37,253 nucleotides of DNA from Microcaldota archaeon (GCA_021801385.1 JAJYYC010000002.1:109238-146490), one strand, 5' to 3'; shown: positions 1 to 7,372, counted from the stretch's first letter. Program-made: numbers and translations. Notes: generated by a model from the sequence alone, not told the origin.

Positions 1-188
1 TTGTTATGTCTCCTGTAGAGTATAGGAAGGTCACCCTTTGATGCTTCCTCGAGTATTGAAAGTGCATCGGTTGCACTCCTGTGCCGTATAGAATCGCAGA
101 CTGAACAGAGATCCTTGAAACTCGCGTTCAATCCAGATTCGCCTGCAAGTACAACCTTGCCACCCATATTGTATGAATATTTCATCAT
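1..188 (-). CDS. rpl22: Ribosomal protein uL22 (N-terminal part)
   Basis: Only the first 62 codons lie in the window; the gene runs off the left edge. The translation begins MMKYSYNMGGKVV and continues with a helix ending in LPILYRRHN, the usual N-terminal layout of archaeal L22, which lines the peptide exit tunnel of the 50S subunit. The ATG at 188-186 overlaps the stop of the S19 gene (ATGA), so it is very likely translationally coupled to it; a second in-frame ATG follows directly. Position immediately after S19 is the canonical S10-cluster order. Identification rests on both sequence and synteny. Confidence 0.88.
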   Translation of the reverse strand, partial: MMKYSYNMGGKVVLAGESGLNASFKDLCSVCDSIRHRSATDALSILEEASKGDLPILYRRHN

Positions 189-577
189 TTATTCGCCAGG
201 AACTTGCTTCCCCTTGTAGCCTTTATTCCAGGGCTGGAGTGGAGCACGCGCTTTGTCGTGAACGAAAGCTCGCCAAGCCTGTGGCCGAGCATGTTTGGAG
301 CTATCTGCACCATCTTGAACTCCTTTCCGTTGTGTATCTCAAACTTTAGTCCTACCCACGATGGCAGTATGACAGCCTCGCGCACCTTCGTGCGGATCGG
401 CTTACTATTATTAGAGCTTATATGCTGTTCCACTTTCGCTATGAGCGCCTTCGTCTCTAGCGCATTGCGCTTGATGCTCCTTCGCTGCCTTGATGTCGCA
501 AGCTTTGTGTACTCTTCGTTTGTGAGGCCACTCATCTGCGATGGCGTCATGCCCCTATATGCTATTCGCTCTGCCAT
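185..577 (-). CDS. rpsS: Ribosomal protein uS19
   Basis: A 130-residue 30S head protein that contacts 16S rRNA and A-site tRNA. The C-terminal half holds the family core: a strand region around residues 70-95 (VILPSWVGLKFEIHNGK), then GHRLGEL at 98-104 and the basic tail HSSPGIKATRGSK. The N-terminal 60 residues form the archaeal/eukaryotic extension, with the RGMTPSQM segment near residues 8-15. It lies 4 nt downstream of L2 and overlaps L22 by 4 nt, so all three are probably cotranscribed. Length is slightly short for Archaea but no conserved block is missing. Confidence 0.96.
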   Translation of the reverse strand: MAERIAYRGMTPSQMSGLTNEEYTKLATSRQRRSIKRNALETKALIAKVEQHISSNNSKPIRTKVREAVILPSWVGLKFEIHNGKEFKMVQIAPNMLGHRLGELSFTTKRVLHSSPGIKATRGSKFLANK

Positions 578-581
578 AATA

Positions 582-1286
582 TTACCTCTTCTTCCTGCCT
601 ACTCTTGATGCGGCGATGTGGCCGACCTTTCTGCCAGGTGGTGCGTTCCTCGAAGTCATGCTGCTCTTACCTTTGTGGTGTTGTTTTCCACCGAATGGGT
701 GGTCCACAGGATTGCTCTTTACTCCGCGTATGACCGGCCAAGTGCGGTTGATCGCATGCATCATGTAGTGCGCTTTACCCGCCTTGACTATCGGCTGGTC
801 TGTCATTCCTCCGCCAGATAGAACACCAAGCTGGGCCTTGCACTCGTCGCTTATGTTGACCATCGCTTTGGACGGCAGCTGCACGACTGTTTTACCATCA
901 ATATGTGCTGATATGTATGCGGCTGTGCCTGAACTCCTTACATACTTTCCTCCATCCCCAGGACGTGACTCTATATTGAACACCGGCGTACCTTCAGGTA
1001 TGTCGCCGAGCTTAACGACGCTGCCCAGGCTCTTCTTGCCGGTAGATATGAATATTTTGTCACCTATCTTAAGCCCCTCTGGAGCTAGCAGATAGCTTTC
1101 CGTCATGTCCTCATATATGACACGCATCAATGGCGTGGTGTGGCCTGTGTGATTTATGAACTCTACGACCTCCCCCATCTTGCTTCCGAGGCCATCATAT
1201 CCCACTCTGATGTCGAACGTTCCGGGTAGCTTTGTATAAACGTTGGATCCTTTGCCTCTTCTCTGCTGCCTTAGTTTCTTTCCCAT
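582..1286 (-). CDS. rplB: Ribosomal protein uL2
   Basis: A 234-residue 50S protein needed for subunit association and close to the peptidyl-transferase centre. The basic N-terminus, the central SH3-like beta barrel and the signature RGVKSNPVDHPFGG (about residues 187-200) are all present; His197 aligns with the conserved histidine of the family's NPVDHP loop. The C-terminus is a lysine/arginine-rich tail that enters rRNA. The ATG lies 3 nt after the L23 stop and the stop lies 4 nt before S19, as expected for one polycistronic message. Length is normal for archaeal L2. Confidence 0.97.
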   Translation of the reverse strand: MGKKLRQQRRGKGSNVYTKLPGTFDIRVGYDGLGSKMGEVVEFINHTGHTTPLMRVIYEDMTESYLLAPEGLKIGDKIFISTGKKSLGSVVKLGDIPEGTPVFNIESRPGDGGKYVRSSGTAAYISAHIDGKTVVQLPSKAMVNISDECKAQLGVLSGGGMTDQPIVKAGKAHYMMHAINRTWPVIRGVKSNPVDHPFGGKQHHKGKSSMTSRNAPPGRKVGHIAASRVGRKKR

Positions 1287-1289
1287 TTA

Positions 1290-1541
1290 TTACACCAGCT
1301 TAAGCCTCATCGCTATCTCGTTTGCCCTTCCTCCCTCGGAAATCTGTATGAACGCCTTCTTTACGTTGTTCGGCATGTTCGCGGTCCTTACTGATGCGAC
1401 CTTTACCCCGAACCGCTCCTGAAACTCCTTTGTTATGTCGGTTTTGCTTGCGCGATAATCGACAATAAATGTTATGGTGTTCCTCTTGTCTACTATCCCT
1501 ATCGCCTTTTCTGTCGCAAGCGGATATTTTAGCACTCCCAT
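1290..1541 (-). CDS. rplW: Ribosomal protein uL23
   Basis: An 83-residue protein at the peptide exit site, docking point for SRP and nascent-chain factors. The sequence starts LKYPLATEKAIGIVDKRN, the family's conserved opening, and continues with the beta-alpha-beta pattern including TITFIVDYRASKTDI and FGVKVASVRTANMPN. It lacks the long loop found in many bacterial L23 proteins, as in other Archaea. It sits 4 nt after L4 and 3 nt before L2, in the expected order. Confidence 0.96.
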   Translation of the reverse strand: MGVLKYPLATEKAIGIVDKRNTITFIVDYRASKTDITKEFQERFGVKVASVRTANMPNNVKKAFIQISEGGRANEIAMRLKLV

Positions 1542-1545
1542 ATAA

Positions 1546-2304
1546 TCATTGTTCTATCTCTTTTTTCTTTATCGCAGAATCGAGCCCCTTGATTGCCGAT
1601 TCTGACCATATTACCTTTCTGAATGTGTTTCCGCCAGGAGCTATGAGTCCGACTTTTATGGATTCAAGCTTGCAGGCGTCAACCCCTGCTATGTTCCTGG
1701 CTGACATTATAACATTCTGATCATTGCACACGATGAGTATCTTTTTCCCGTATGTCTTCTGTTTTGACGACCTCCTGACACCTTTTCGCTTCCTTGATGT
1801 GTGCTCGTTGGTGTCTATACCAGTAAGTGTTTTTATGATGCGGGCCATCTCGTTTGTCTTCTTTATTGAGTTTATAGAATCCGATACCACTATTGGTGAT
1901 GGATTTGATGCGGCGGCTATTGCGCTTGATAACGCCTTTCTGTATTCCTTTTTGTTCATACGCTCTATAAGTATCTTCTCGATTGTGTGCGGGTGTGCGC
2001 GCTTTCCTTTAACTGATGATGGTATGCGCCTTACCTTTCCTTGGACTCCGCCTCCAAGCTTTTCCCTTGGCCTTATGGCGATACCCATGTGCCTGCCTGT
2101 TCTGTATGAATGCATCGCACCATAATATGTTGCTGTGGTCTGCATTCCTGCAAGCAGATAGTGACCCTGAGACTGCAGCTTAAGGCTGTTCTCTGCATCT
2201 ACGGCTCTGCGTATGAGATCATGCCTTACGGCTTCTGAGAAAGCGACAGGAAGTTCAATCGAACCGGCCTTTTTTCCATCGATAGATAATATATCAGCGT
2301 TCAT
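1546..2304 (-). CDS. rpl4: Ribosomal protein uL4
   Basis: A 252-residue protein with the archaeal/eukaryotic L4 layout: an N-terminal strand pair (DILSIDGKKAGSIELP), a long basic loop at about residues 50-95 that reaches into the exit tunnel (GRHMGIAIRPREKLGGG), and a Rossmann-like C-terminal domain ending with the region around VCNDQNVIMSARNIAGVD. It follows L3 by 3 nt and precedes L23 by 4 nt. Nothing in length or composition is unusual. Confidence 0.96.
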   Translation of the reverse strand: MNADILSIDGKKAGSIELPVAFSEAVRHDLIRRAVDAENSLKLQSQGHYLLAGMQTTATYYGAMHSYRTGRHMGIAIRPREKLGGGVQGKVRRIPSSVKGKRAHPHTIEKILIERMNKKEYRKALSSAIAAASNPSPIVVSDSINSIKKTNEMARIIKTLTGIDTNEHTSRKRKGVRRSSKQKTYGKKILIVCNDQNVIMSARNIAGVDACKLESIKVGLIAPGGNTFRKVIWSESAIKGLDSAIKKKEIEQ

Positions 2305-2307
2305 TCA

Positions 2308-3270
2308 TTACACCTGGCTCCTGTATGTTATCTTCGGCTCCTTGATACCAGACTTATTGCGGTCTGTGACAGAGGCCCTGATCCTTACAAGACGCTTTGA
2401 TGGCCCTGGAATCGAGCCCGCAAGCATCACATATTCGCCCTTTATATTGCCGTAGTGATTGAATCCTGATGAAGGGTTGACTTTTTCTGATGCCGCTGTG
2501 CCTATTTTTAATATGCGTTTGTTGTAATCGGTTCGGTAGTTGAACCCCATCTGACCTGCTTGAGGGACGCTGTATATGACTCTGCCCATACCGAAGGATC
2601 CTAGTGCCCCCAGGTGCCTAACCTTTTGTGTTGCCTTATGCGGCAGACGTGCTGTTCCAAACCTCTTTATGGTTCCTTGCCATCCTTTGCCCACTGAGAC
2701 TGATGAAACATCTACGTATTCGCCGTTTTTGAACATGTCAGAGGGGTGCACGCGCTTGCCGAACAGTTCTGATACGAATTTGAATTTTTCCTCTACAGAA
2801 GCGCCTCCGAGGCTTGACTCGAACCTCACCTTGTGGTGCTGACCCACGGTTGTGGACTTAGGGTCTGAAACGAGCAAAGCGGTTATGTTAACATATTCGC
2901 CAAGGTTTTTGCCTATAGATTCTAGCGTTTTAGAGTGTTTGCTCTTTATACCGAACTTTTCTGATATCTCCTTATGGTGTGCCTCTGTAGAAACTGTGAG
3001 ATAGTTGTGGCTGTTTTTAGAGTAGAATCTTGCACCGTAGACATATGTCTCTGGAATCTCGACATAGGTGCATGGAATGCTAACCTCCATATTCTTGGTT
3101 GGCGATTCTGAATCGTCCATCATTCCGGCGTGAGACATGCCCGCTTTGTACCCTATGATATTAGTGATTGAAGGTTTCTTTATGTATTTAGGGGCCGACC
3201 TAAGTCTGGGAAGGCGATTTCTGGCTCGCCTCTTCTGCCAAAACTGCAATGATCCTTTATGGCTCGGCAT
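2308..3270 (-). CDS. rpl3: Ribosomal protein uL3
   Basis: First gene of the S10-type cluster in this genome and an early assembly protein of the 50S subunit, reaching the peptidyl-transferase centre. The 320 residues begin MPSHKGSLQFWQKRRARN, typical of archaeal L3 (H-x-P/R-rich start), followed by TNIIGYKAGMSHAGMMDD. The GKGWQGTIKRFG loop (about residues 195-206) and the AGQMGFNYRTDYNKRIL segment match the conserved beta barrel and tip. The promoter for the whole run should lie in the 167 bases upstream. Confidence 0.96.
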   Translation of the reverse strand: MPSHKGSLQFWQKRRARNRLPRLRSAPKYIKKPSITNIIGYKAGMSHAGMMDDSESPTKNMEVSIPCTYVEIPETYVYGARFYSKNSHNYLTVSTEAHHKEISEKFGIKSKHSKTLESIGKNLGEYVNITALLVSDPKSTTVGQHHKVRFESSLGGASVEEKFKFVSELFGKRVHPSDMFKNGEYVDVSSVSVGKGWQGTIKRFGTARLPHKATQKVRHLGALGSFGMGRVIYSVPQAGQMGFNYRTDYNKRILKIGTAASEKVNPSSGFNHYGNIKGEYVMLAGSIPGPSKRLVRIRASVTDRNKSGIKEPKITYRSQV

Positions 3271-3330
3271 GTAGATACGCTGGCTTATTTAGTCTAAGGG
3301 TCAATATTAAGAAAACTGACAGCACCTTAG

Positions 3331-3362
3331 CGATATATATTTCTACCATATTCTTATATACT
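3331..3362 (-). promoter_or_regulatory. Putative TATA region of the S10 ribosomal cluster
   Basis: On the minus strand, TATATAAG (3360-3353) and a second AT-rich box (3342-3333, AAATATATAT) lie 60-90 bases upstream of the L3 start. Either could be the archaeal TATA box; the first would give a leader of roughly 55 nt. The region between L3 and the upstream pcc1 stop contains no other recognisable gene. This is pattern-based only. Confidence 0.4.
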
Positions 3363-3437
3363 TTTACTTTTGTTTCGTTGTAAGGTATGTTTCGTAAGTA
3401 TCTTATTTTATATTATAAGGTAATGGTGCAACGACAC

Positions 3438-3656
3438 TTATAGCGATGATTCCGTAGAATCGATCGTTGCGATGTCACGCATTATTGAATTGACTGCCGC
3501 TCTGAAAGATGCGACGTCGGAAGCAGATACCTTTACTGTGATGCGATTATCGTTATGCATTACTGTTATTTCGCTCCTGCTGACTTTAGAGCTTTTTAGT
3601 GCCGACGTACCGGCAGTCTGCTTTAAATTTATCACTGCAGAATACTGCGGTTCCAA
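3438..3656 (-). CDS. KEOPS subunit Pcc1-like protein
   Basis: A 72-residue protein that resembles Pcc1, the small subunit that dimerises the KEOPS complex during synthesis of threonylcarbamoyladenosine on tRNA. The visible hallmark is the C-terminal helix in SASDVASFRAAVNSIMRDI, equivalent to the family's A-D-x-x-x-x-R-A-x-x-N-S/T motif, preceded by two strands (SEITVMHNDNRITVKV). I chose the TTG at 3656-3654 because it lies 4 nt after the TFE stop and gives the usual small Pcc1 size; the upstream ATG at 3782 would add 42 residues of out-of-frame TFE sequence with no Pcc1 character. GTG at codon 8 is an alternative. Confidence 0.68.
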   Translation of the reverse strand: MEPQYSAVINLKQTAGTSALKSSKVSRSEITVMHNDNRITVKVSASDVASFRAAVNSIMRDIATIDSTESSL

Positions 3657-3660
3657 GCGA

Positions 3661-4341
3661 TCACTTTGATGACATGGTTTCTGCTTCTGATTTGTCGATC
3701 CTTGCGAGACTCTTGCCACAAGAGCACTTGAAGCTCGACTCGAAAGCCGCATCGAACGTGTATAATAGTTTGTCAGTTTCATAGCAGTTGCCGCACATGA
3801 AATAGTCGTTGCAATCTGTGTCGATCAGCACCTTGTCGCGCTCGAGCTCTGATACGTGATCGAGGAATGGTGTTAGTTTGCTGGTGTTTATATACCATGC
3901 AAACGATAGCCACCCTTTTGTGTTCTTAGAAACATAGTAGTTTGTAATGCCATAACCTTGCATTATGTTTAGAACCCTGCGCACAGCATTTATCTTCATG
4001 CCGAGCTGCTCGGCAAGAAATTCGTCTGTTTTTGGTGTTACCAGCATGGATATTATTTCGATTGATGTTTTGCTCACGTTCTTTCTTAGGTATTCGGTCG
4101 CGCTTGTGTTACTTATCAGACGGTCTATTTCTGATTTTACGACATCGGGTGGCATTATCGCCGGATTCTTTTTAGGTTTTGCCTGGTCTATCTTCTTTAT
4201 CTCTTTTACAGGCGCATGGGCCTGCACTTTTTTCTTGCTATTTTTATTTATTACCATCTTTGCATGCGATGCCCTTGCAACTGCATGGGCTTTCCTGGTT
4301 GAATTTGTTTTTTTATTCTTGGATTTTGGGCTCTTAGACAT
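3661..4341 (-). CDS. tfe: Transcription factor E (TFE, TFIIE-alpha-like)
   Basis: TFE helps archaeal RNA polymerase open promoters. Residues about 65-150 form the extended winged helix (TDEFLAEQLGMKINAVRRVLNIMQGYGI), and residues 183-208 form a zinc ribbon with Cys183, Cys186, Cys206 and Cys208. The second knuckle reads C-S-C-G, one residue shorter than the family's usual C-x-x-C. Residues 1-62 are a low-complexity Lys/Ser/Ala tail not found in typical ~170-residue TFE proteins. Met63 (ATG at 4155) is an alternative start that would remove this tail; a TATA-like box at 4388-4396 favours the longer form. The gene probably shares its transcript with the Pcc1-like gene. Confidence 0.88.
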   Translation of the reverse strand: MSKSPKSKNKKTNSTRKAHAVARASHAKMVINKNSKKKVQAHAPVKEIKKIDQAKPKKNPAIMPPDVVKSEIDRLISNTSATEYLRKNVSKTSIEIISMLVTPKTDEFLAEQLGMKINAVRRVLNIMQGYGITNYYVSKNTKGWLSFAWYINTSKLTPFLDHVSELERDKVLIDTDCNDYFMCGNCYETDKLLYTFDAAFESSFKCSCGKSLARIDKSEAETMSSK

Positions 4342-4387
4342 AGAAATAACCTCGTGATAGCGGCGGTATGTATATTTGTAGCTCCTT

Positions 4388-4396
4388 AGATATATA
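4388..4396 (-). promoter_or_regulatory. Putative TATA box of the TFE gene
   Basis: The minus-strand sequence GTATATATC lies 47-55 bases upstream of the first ATG of TFE and would place transcription start near 4365. No Shine-Dalgarno-like sequence stands out. Its position supports the longer TFE reading frame. Confidence 0.35.
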
Positions 4397-4442
4397 CCTT
4401 GCTGTACATGCCTGGCTGGGCCTTGAACTCAACACCTTATCA

Positions 4443-4477
4443 CACACATATTATGAAATATGAAATATATATGTGTG
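4443..4477. repeat. Inverted repeat with internal direct repeats
   Basis: CACACATAT (4443-4451) and ATATGTGTG (4469-4477) form a 9-bp inverted repeat around a 17-base centre with the tandem units ATGAAAT/ATGAAAT. It sits between the stop of the eL15 gene (4513) and the TFE promoter. There is no T-tract, so it does not look like a simple terminator; it could be a protein-binding site or a 3' end hairpin of the eL15 message. Confidence 0.45.
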
Positions 4478-4512
4478 GCGATGGTTGTGAGTGGTGAGTT
4501 ATGCTTATGGAA

Positions 4513-5022
4513 CTACTTTATACCCCTGTGGGCTTTTCCTGCCGAGGTTATGCCACGCATAGCCCTGCCTTTTGAAGATATTATTTTGCTGTATATCTTG
4601 TCTGAAATCACCGCTGGGTTGTTTCGCTCAAGTAGTATTACCTCGAAAAACGAGTTGGATCCTGACTTGCCCACAAAATATGAGTTTAGGACTTCGCAGT
4701 TTGAGAATTTTCTGGCTGCCCTTCCTTCAGCTATCGCGATCATGGACTTGTGCCTTGTGAAATAACGTCCGCTCTTTGATGGTTTGCGACCACCTGAGAC
4801 CGTCTTTCTTTTGCTTGAACCTCCTATTACCCTAACGCGCACCACTAACACCCCTTGCTTCGCTCTATAACCTAGCGTTCTTGCCCTTGCGATGTTTGTC
4901 GGGTGCTCAACTCTGGTTATTGTCGGCTGCCTGTTAAATTCGATAAGCCGTTGCCTGTAAGGTTCTGACTTGTTTTTGTAACTATCTATGGTGTTCTGCT
5001 TGACATGTGTATAAAGTCCCAT
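4513..5022 (-). CDS. rpl15e: Ribosomal protein eL15
   Basis: A 169-residue large-subunit protein found only in Archaea and eukaryotes. Conserved features are the R-Q-P-T-I-T-R-V-E-H-P segment (about 30-41), the ARARTLGYRAKQGVLVVRVRV block, the GGRKPSKSGRY motif near residues 78-88, and the RGITSAGKAHRG C-terminus. It is about 20 residues shorter than common archaeal eL15, with the difference spread over loops rather than a truncated end. It is transcribed divergently from the nucleotidyltransferase at 5107 and sits upstream of the TFE gene. Confidence 0.95.
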   Translation of the reverse strand: MGLYTHVKQNTIDSYKNKSEPYRQRLIEFNRQPTITRVEHPTNIARARTLGYRAKQGVLVVRVRVIGGSSKRKTVSGGRKPSKSGRYFTRHKSMIAIAEGRAARKFSNCEVLNSYFVGKSGSNSFFEVILLERNNPAVISDKIYSKIISSKGRAMRGITSAGKAHRGIK

Positions 5023-5079
5023 ATTATCATCTGTTTGTTATTTCCTTATCTTTATTAATATTAACCTATTAATTACTTC

Positions 5080-5090
5080 TTATACATTTA
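5080..5090 (+). promoter_or_regulatory. Putative TATA box, nucleotidyltransferase gene
   Basis: TTATACATTTA is centred about 22-25 bases before the ATG at 5107, the spacing expected for a leaderless archaeal transcript. No ribosome-binding sequence is seen. Confidence 0.4.
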
Positions 5091-5106
5091 GAGTGTCGCG
5101 AGTCAT

Positions 5107-5532
5107 ATGGCCAAAAAAGAAATAGTCGTTTGTGCATCAGGTTATTTTGATCCTATACATCGTGGCCATATAGAATATCTTGAATTGGCAAAGAGGCTTG
5201 GAGACAGGCTTATAGTTATATTGAACAATGAAAACCAGGCAAAGCAGAAAAAGGGTTTTATGTTCATGCCCATAGAAGACAAAATAGCAATACTTAAGTC
5301 TATAAGATTTGTTGATGAGGTTATCTTGAGCATCGATGATGATCTGACTCAATGCAAGACGCTGGCTATGATAAAGCCAGATATATTTGCGAAGGGAGGC
5401 GACAGATATGCAACAGAAATACCGGAAGCTGGCATATGTAATGAGTTAGGGATAAAAATAATTGACGGGTTGGGTGCAAAGGTCCAAAGCAGCAGCAAAT
5501 TAATCAGAGATGTGAAAGATGGTAGTCAGTAA
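5107..5532 (+). CDS. Cytidylyltransferase-like nucleotidyltransferase
   Basis: A 141-residue single-domain protein of the HxGH nucleotidyltransferase superfamily. It shows GYFDPIHRGH (residues 12-21) with the His17/His21 pair that binds the nucleotide phosphates, a basic segment after LNNENQAKQKKG, the middle KPDIFAKGGDRY segment and a C-terminal SSSKLIRD corresponding to the family's S-S/T-T/S-x-I-R motif. Close relatives include TagD-type glycerol-3-phosphate cytidylyltransferases, the adenylyltransferase domain of HldE and archaeal FAD synthetase RibL; the sequence alone does not decide the substrate. The KGGD motif leans towards the HldE/TagD side. It stands alone, divergent from eL15. 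Confidence 0.75.
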   Translation: MAKKEIVVCASGYFDPIHRGHIEYLELAKRLGDRLIVILNNENQAKQKKGFMFMPIEDKIAILKSIRFVDEVILSIDDDLTQCKTLAMIKPDIFAKGGDRYATEIPEAGICNELGIKIIDGLGAKVQSSSKLIRDVKDGSQ

Positions 5533-5577
5533 TCACTCGGCAGTTTTAATAATTAGTCGTGTCAAATCATAAAATGC

Positions 5578-5652
5578 AGCGAGGTAGGGTAGCCTGGAGT
5601 GCCCGCCGGGCTCATAACCCGGAGATCAATGGTTCAAATCCATTCCTCGCTA
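5578..5652 (+). tRNA. Initiator tRNA-Met (CAT)
   Basis: A 75-base cloverleaf: acceptor AGCGAGG (5578-5584) pairs with CCTCGCT (5645-5651), discriminator A at 5652. The anticodon stem carries three consecutive G:C pairs (GGG before and CCC after the loop CTCATAA), and the first pair is A1:U72; both are initiator features in Archaea. The T-loop is TTCAAAT. No intron and no encoded CCA. A short T-run at 5656-5660 follows and may end the transcript. Confidence 0.95.
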
Positions 5653-5662
5653 ATGTTTTTAC

Positions 5663-5781
5663 ACCCCACAGTTCCGGTATTATTTAATGTCGGTGTTACG
5701 ACGGTGTGTGTAGTATGTTATGTGGCTTCTTTTAGAAGCATATATAATATATAAAGCGTATGAATACCGGAACTGTGGGGT
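5663..5781. repeat. 119-bp element with perfect 19-bp terminal inverted repeats
   Basis: The arms at 5663-5681 and 5763-5781 are exact reverse complements (core CCCCACAGTTCCGGTATT). Between them are two CGGTGT direct repeats, a perfect 6-bp hairpin (5725-5739, GCTTCT-TTT-AGAAGC) and the AT-rich box 5741-5754 that probably drives the GINS gene. The layout recalls a miniature inverted-repeat element, but I see no convincing target-site duplication and no second copy in the window. It could equally be a large palindromic operator around the GINS promoter. Confidence 0.75.
5741..5754 (+). promoter_or_regulatory. Putative TATA box of the GINS-eL42-aIF2 operon
   Basis: TATATAATATATAA lies inside the inverted-repeat element, 40-53 bases upstream of the ATG at 5794. 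Transcription would begin close to the right repeat arm, so the 5' leader would carry that arm without its partner. Confidence 0.45.
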
Positions 5782-5793
5782 CAAGGCGGTACT

Positions 5794-6276
5794 ATGGATG
5801 ACGACATATCATATGATTTTATATGGCGGTTCTACCAGCGAGAAAAGCAGACAAATCAATTGCTCCCTACTGGAAAAAACTTTTATGATGAAATACTAGC
5901 GTACAACAATTCCTCTGCTGTGGAGCAGCAACGCGCCAACATTCAGAAGATAACCGCAGAACTATTCGAAAAACGAAAACAGAAAATAATATTATATGTG
6001 GCATATAGGAGAAATCCTCCATCTATGAGCAATTCCGAAACAGAATTCTATACAAAAATGGTCGAACTTTCAAACATGCATGTGCTTTCAATTGTCTCAC
6101 AATCTAGCAAAAAGTCTAAATTGATGCGCTCATTAAAAGATATACCGGAAATAGTGCTCCCATCAGGCAGTAAGATAGGACCGATAAAAAAAGATGAGAT
6201 AATAGACGGTTCAATATCGGAAACGGATGCCGAGTATCTAATACGGAACACTATATGTGAAAACTACAACAGGTGA
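5794..6276 (+). CDS. GINS complex subunit (Gins51/15-like)
   Basis: A 160-residue protein judged to be an archaeal GINS subunit, the scaffold that joins MCM helicase to other replisome proteins. The N-terminal part has the A-domain pattern of acidic/aromatic residues followed by FYDEIL (YDFIWRFYQREKQTNQLLPTG); the C-terminal 40 residues match the small B domain (SKIGPIKKDEIIDGS followed by AEYLIRN, compare Y-G-P-F-x-x-G-D-I-v ... A-x-x-L-I). Location directly before eL42 and aIF2-alpha agrees with the archaeal replication/translation supercluster. The match is by pattern, not an alignment score. Its stop overlaps the next start (GTGA). Confidence 0.7.
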   Translation: MDDDISYDFIWRFYQREKQTNQLLPTGKNFYDEILAYNNSSAVEQQRANIQKITAELFEKRKQKIILYVAYRRNPPSMSNSETEFYTKMVELSNMHVLSIVSQSSKKSKLMRSLKDIPEIVLPSGSKIGPIKKDEIIDGSISETDAEYLIRNTICENYNR

Positions 6277-6563
6277 ATTATGTGAAAGTGGAGAAAGAGA
6301 TAACAGTATATTGTCCAAAGTGCAACAAGCACACCCTACACTCGGTGAAGATGCCTTCTAAAAGCCCACAGAGAGCGATGAGCAAGGCAACCAGAAGGCA
6401 CAACCGTGCTATACGCGGTTATGTAGGTAGCGTAGAATTGAAATTGCACAAGAAGAAGCTAAGTACGCGCCAGAAGGTTATGCTAGTATGCAAGACTTGC
6501 AAGTATACTGTCGAACGTCTGATGGGTGGCAGGGCGAAGAAGAAAATAGAGCTCAAGGTATAA
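6273..6563 (+). CDS. rpl44e: Ribosomal protein eL42 (L44e)
   Basis: A 96-residue zinc-binding 50S protein near the E site. Two Cys-x2-Cys knuckles are visible (YCPKCNKHT near residues 14-18 and VCKTC near 70-74), and the C-terminus GGRAKKKIELKV matches the family. The start is GTG at 6273, overlapping the GINS stop; a second in-frame GTG at 6282 is possible, while the nearby ATG at 6280 is out of frame. In many Archaea S27e follows directly; here the next gene is aIF2-alpha after only 14 nt. Confidence 0.93.
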   Translation: MNYVKVEKEITVYCPKCNKHTLHSVKMPSKSPQRAMSKATRRHNRAIRGYVGSVELKLHKKKLSTRQKVMLVCKTCKYTVERLMGGRAKKKIELKV

Positions 6564-6577
6564 ACTATTGATCTATT

Positions 6578-7372
6578 ATGGCCGAAATGAGAGTGCCAAG
6601 AAAAGGGGAACTTGTACTAGTAACAGTTGCAAAAATATCTAATTTCGGGGCGTACTGCAAACTAATAGAATATGACAACGTAGAAGCTTTCCTCCCTATA
6701 CGTGAGGTATCTTCGGGTTGGATAAAAAACATAAGGGAGTTCATACACGAGGGTCAGAAGCTCGTATGCTTTGTCAATAATATCGACCCTGTGAGGGGGA
6801 CGATAGATGTATCGCTGAAAAAGGTATCAACAAAAGATTCGAAGGACAAGATCCGTGCATACAATCTTGAAAAAAGACTTTCGGCTCTTTTCATTCAATC
6901 GATAAAGAGCGCCGGGGAGACAAAGAACAAGGACCAGATAATCTCAATCACAGTATCAGAGTTTCAGACCTATACAATGCTTGTTCAAGAGGCAACAAAC
7001 GGAACTGAAAAATTCAAAGAGTCGAAGATACCGAAGAAAGTAAAGGAATCATTGATAAAGGTGCTTGAACAAAACAAAAAAGAACGCAAGTACATAGTAT
7101 CATACATAGCAAATATATCGACAAATGACATGATGTCTGGTGCAGAGCGGCTCACCGAAGCTTTAAACGAGATAAGATCTAAAGGGGTGAAGGTTCTCTA
7201 TGTCAGCGCCCCAAAATACAAACTAATAGCAGAAGGTAAGGATTATGCAGATGCTGAAGGAAAGATAAAGGCTGCGGAAGAGGCCGCACGCAAGCACATA
7301 AAGGACGGGACATTCATAGTAGAAAAGGAGAAGCTCAAAAAGGAGAAAGAGGACATAATGGAATCAATATAG
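6578..7372 (+). CDS. eif2a: Translation initiation factor aIF2, alpha subunit
   Basis: A 264-residue subunit of the initiator-tRNA carrier. Residues about 8-85 are an S1/OB domain (GELVLVTVAKISNFGAYCKLIEY ... GTIDVSLKKV), followed by a helical domain and an alpha-beta C-terminal domain (YIVSYIANISTNDMMSGAERL) that in the family contacts aIF2-gamma and tRNA. The C-terminal ~40 residues are rich in Lys/Glu and probably helical. It follows eL42 and precedes PAC2 by 8 nt, with no S27e or Nop10 gene between them. Confidence 0.93.
   Translation: MAEMRVPRKGELVLVTVAKISNFGAYCKLIEYDNVEAFLPIREVSSGWIKNIREFIHEGQKLVCFVNNIDPVRGTIDVSLKKVSTKDSKDKIRAYNLEKRLSALFIQSIKSAGETKNKDQIISITVSEFQTYTMLVQEATNGTEKFKESKIPKKVKESLIKVLEQNKKERKYIVSYIANISTNDMMSGAERLTEALNEIRSKGVKVLYVSAPKYKLIAEGKDYADAEGKIKAAEEAARKHIKDGTFIVEKEKLKKEKEDIMESI

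Noticed and set aside
204-608. Open frame of 134 codons on the plus strand opposite S19
   Set aside because: It is the antisense shadow of a certain ribosomal protein gene, with no family resemblance and an odd Cys/Leu/Ser-rich composition.
3657-3782. Upstream extension of the Pcc1-like frame to an ATG at 3782
   Set aside because: This part overlaps the zinc-ribbon coding region of TFE in another frame and adds residues without Pcc1 character; the TTG at 3656 fits the family length and the gap to the TFE stop.
4397-4445. T-arm-like GAGTTCAAG on the minus strand between eL15 and TFE, considered as a tRNA
   Set aside because: The flanking bases do not form a T-stem and no acceptor or anticodon stem can be built.
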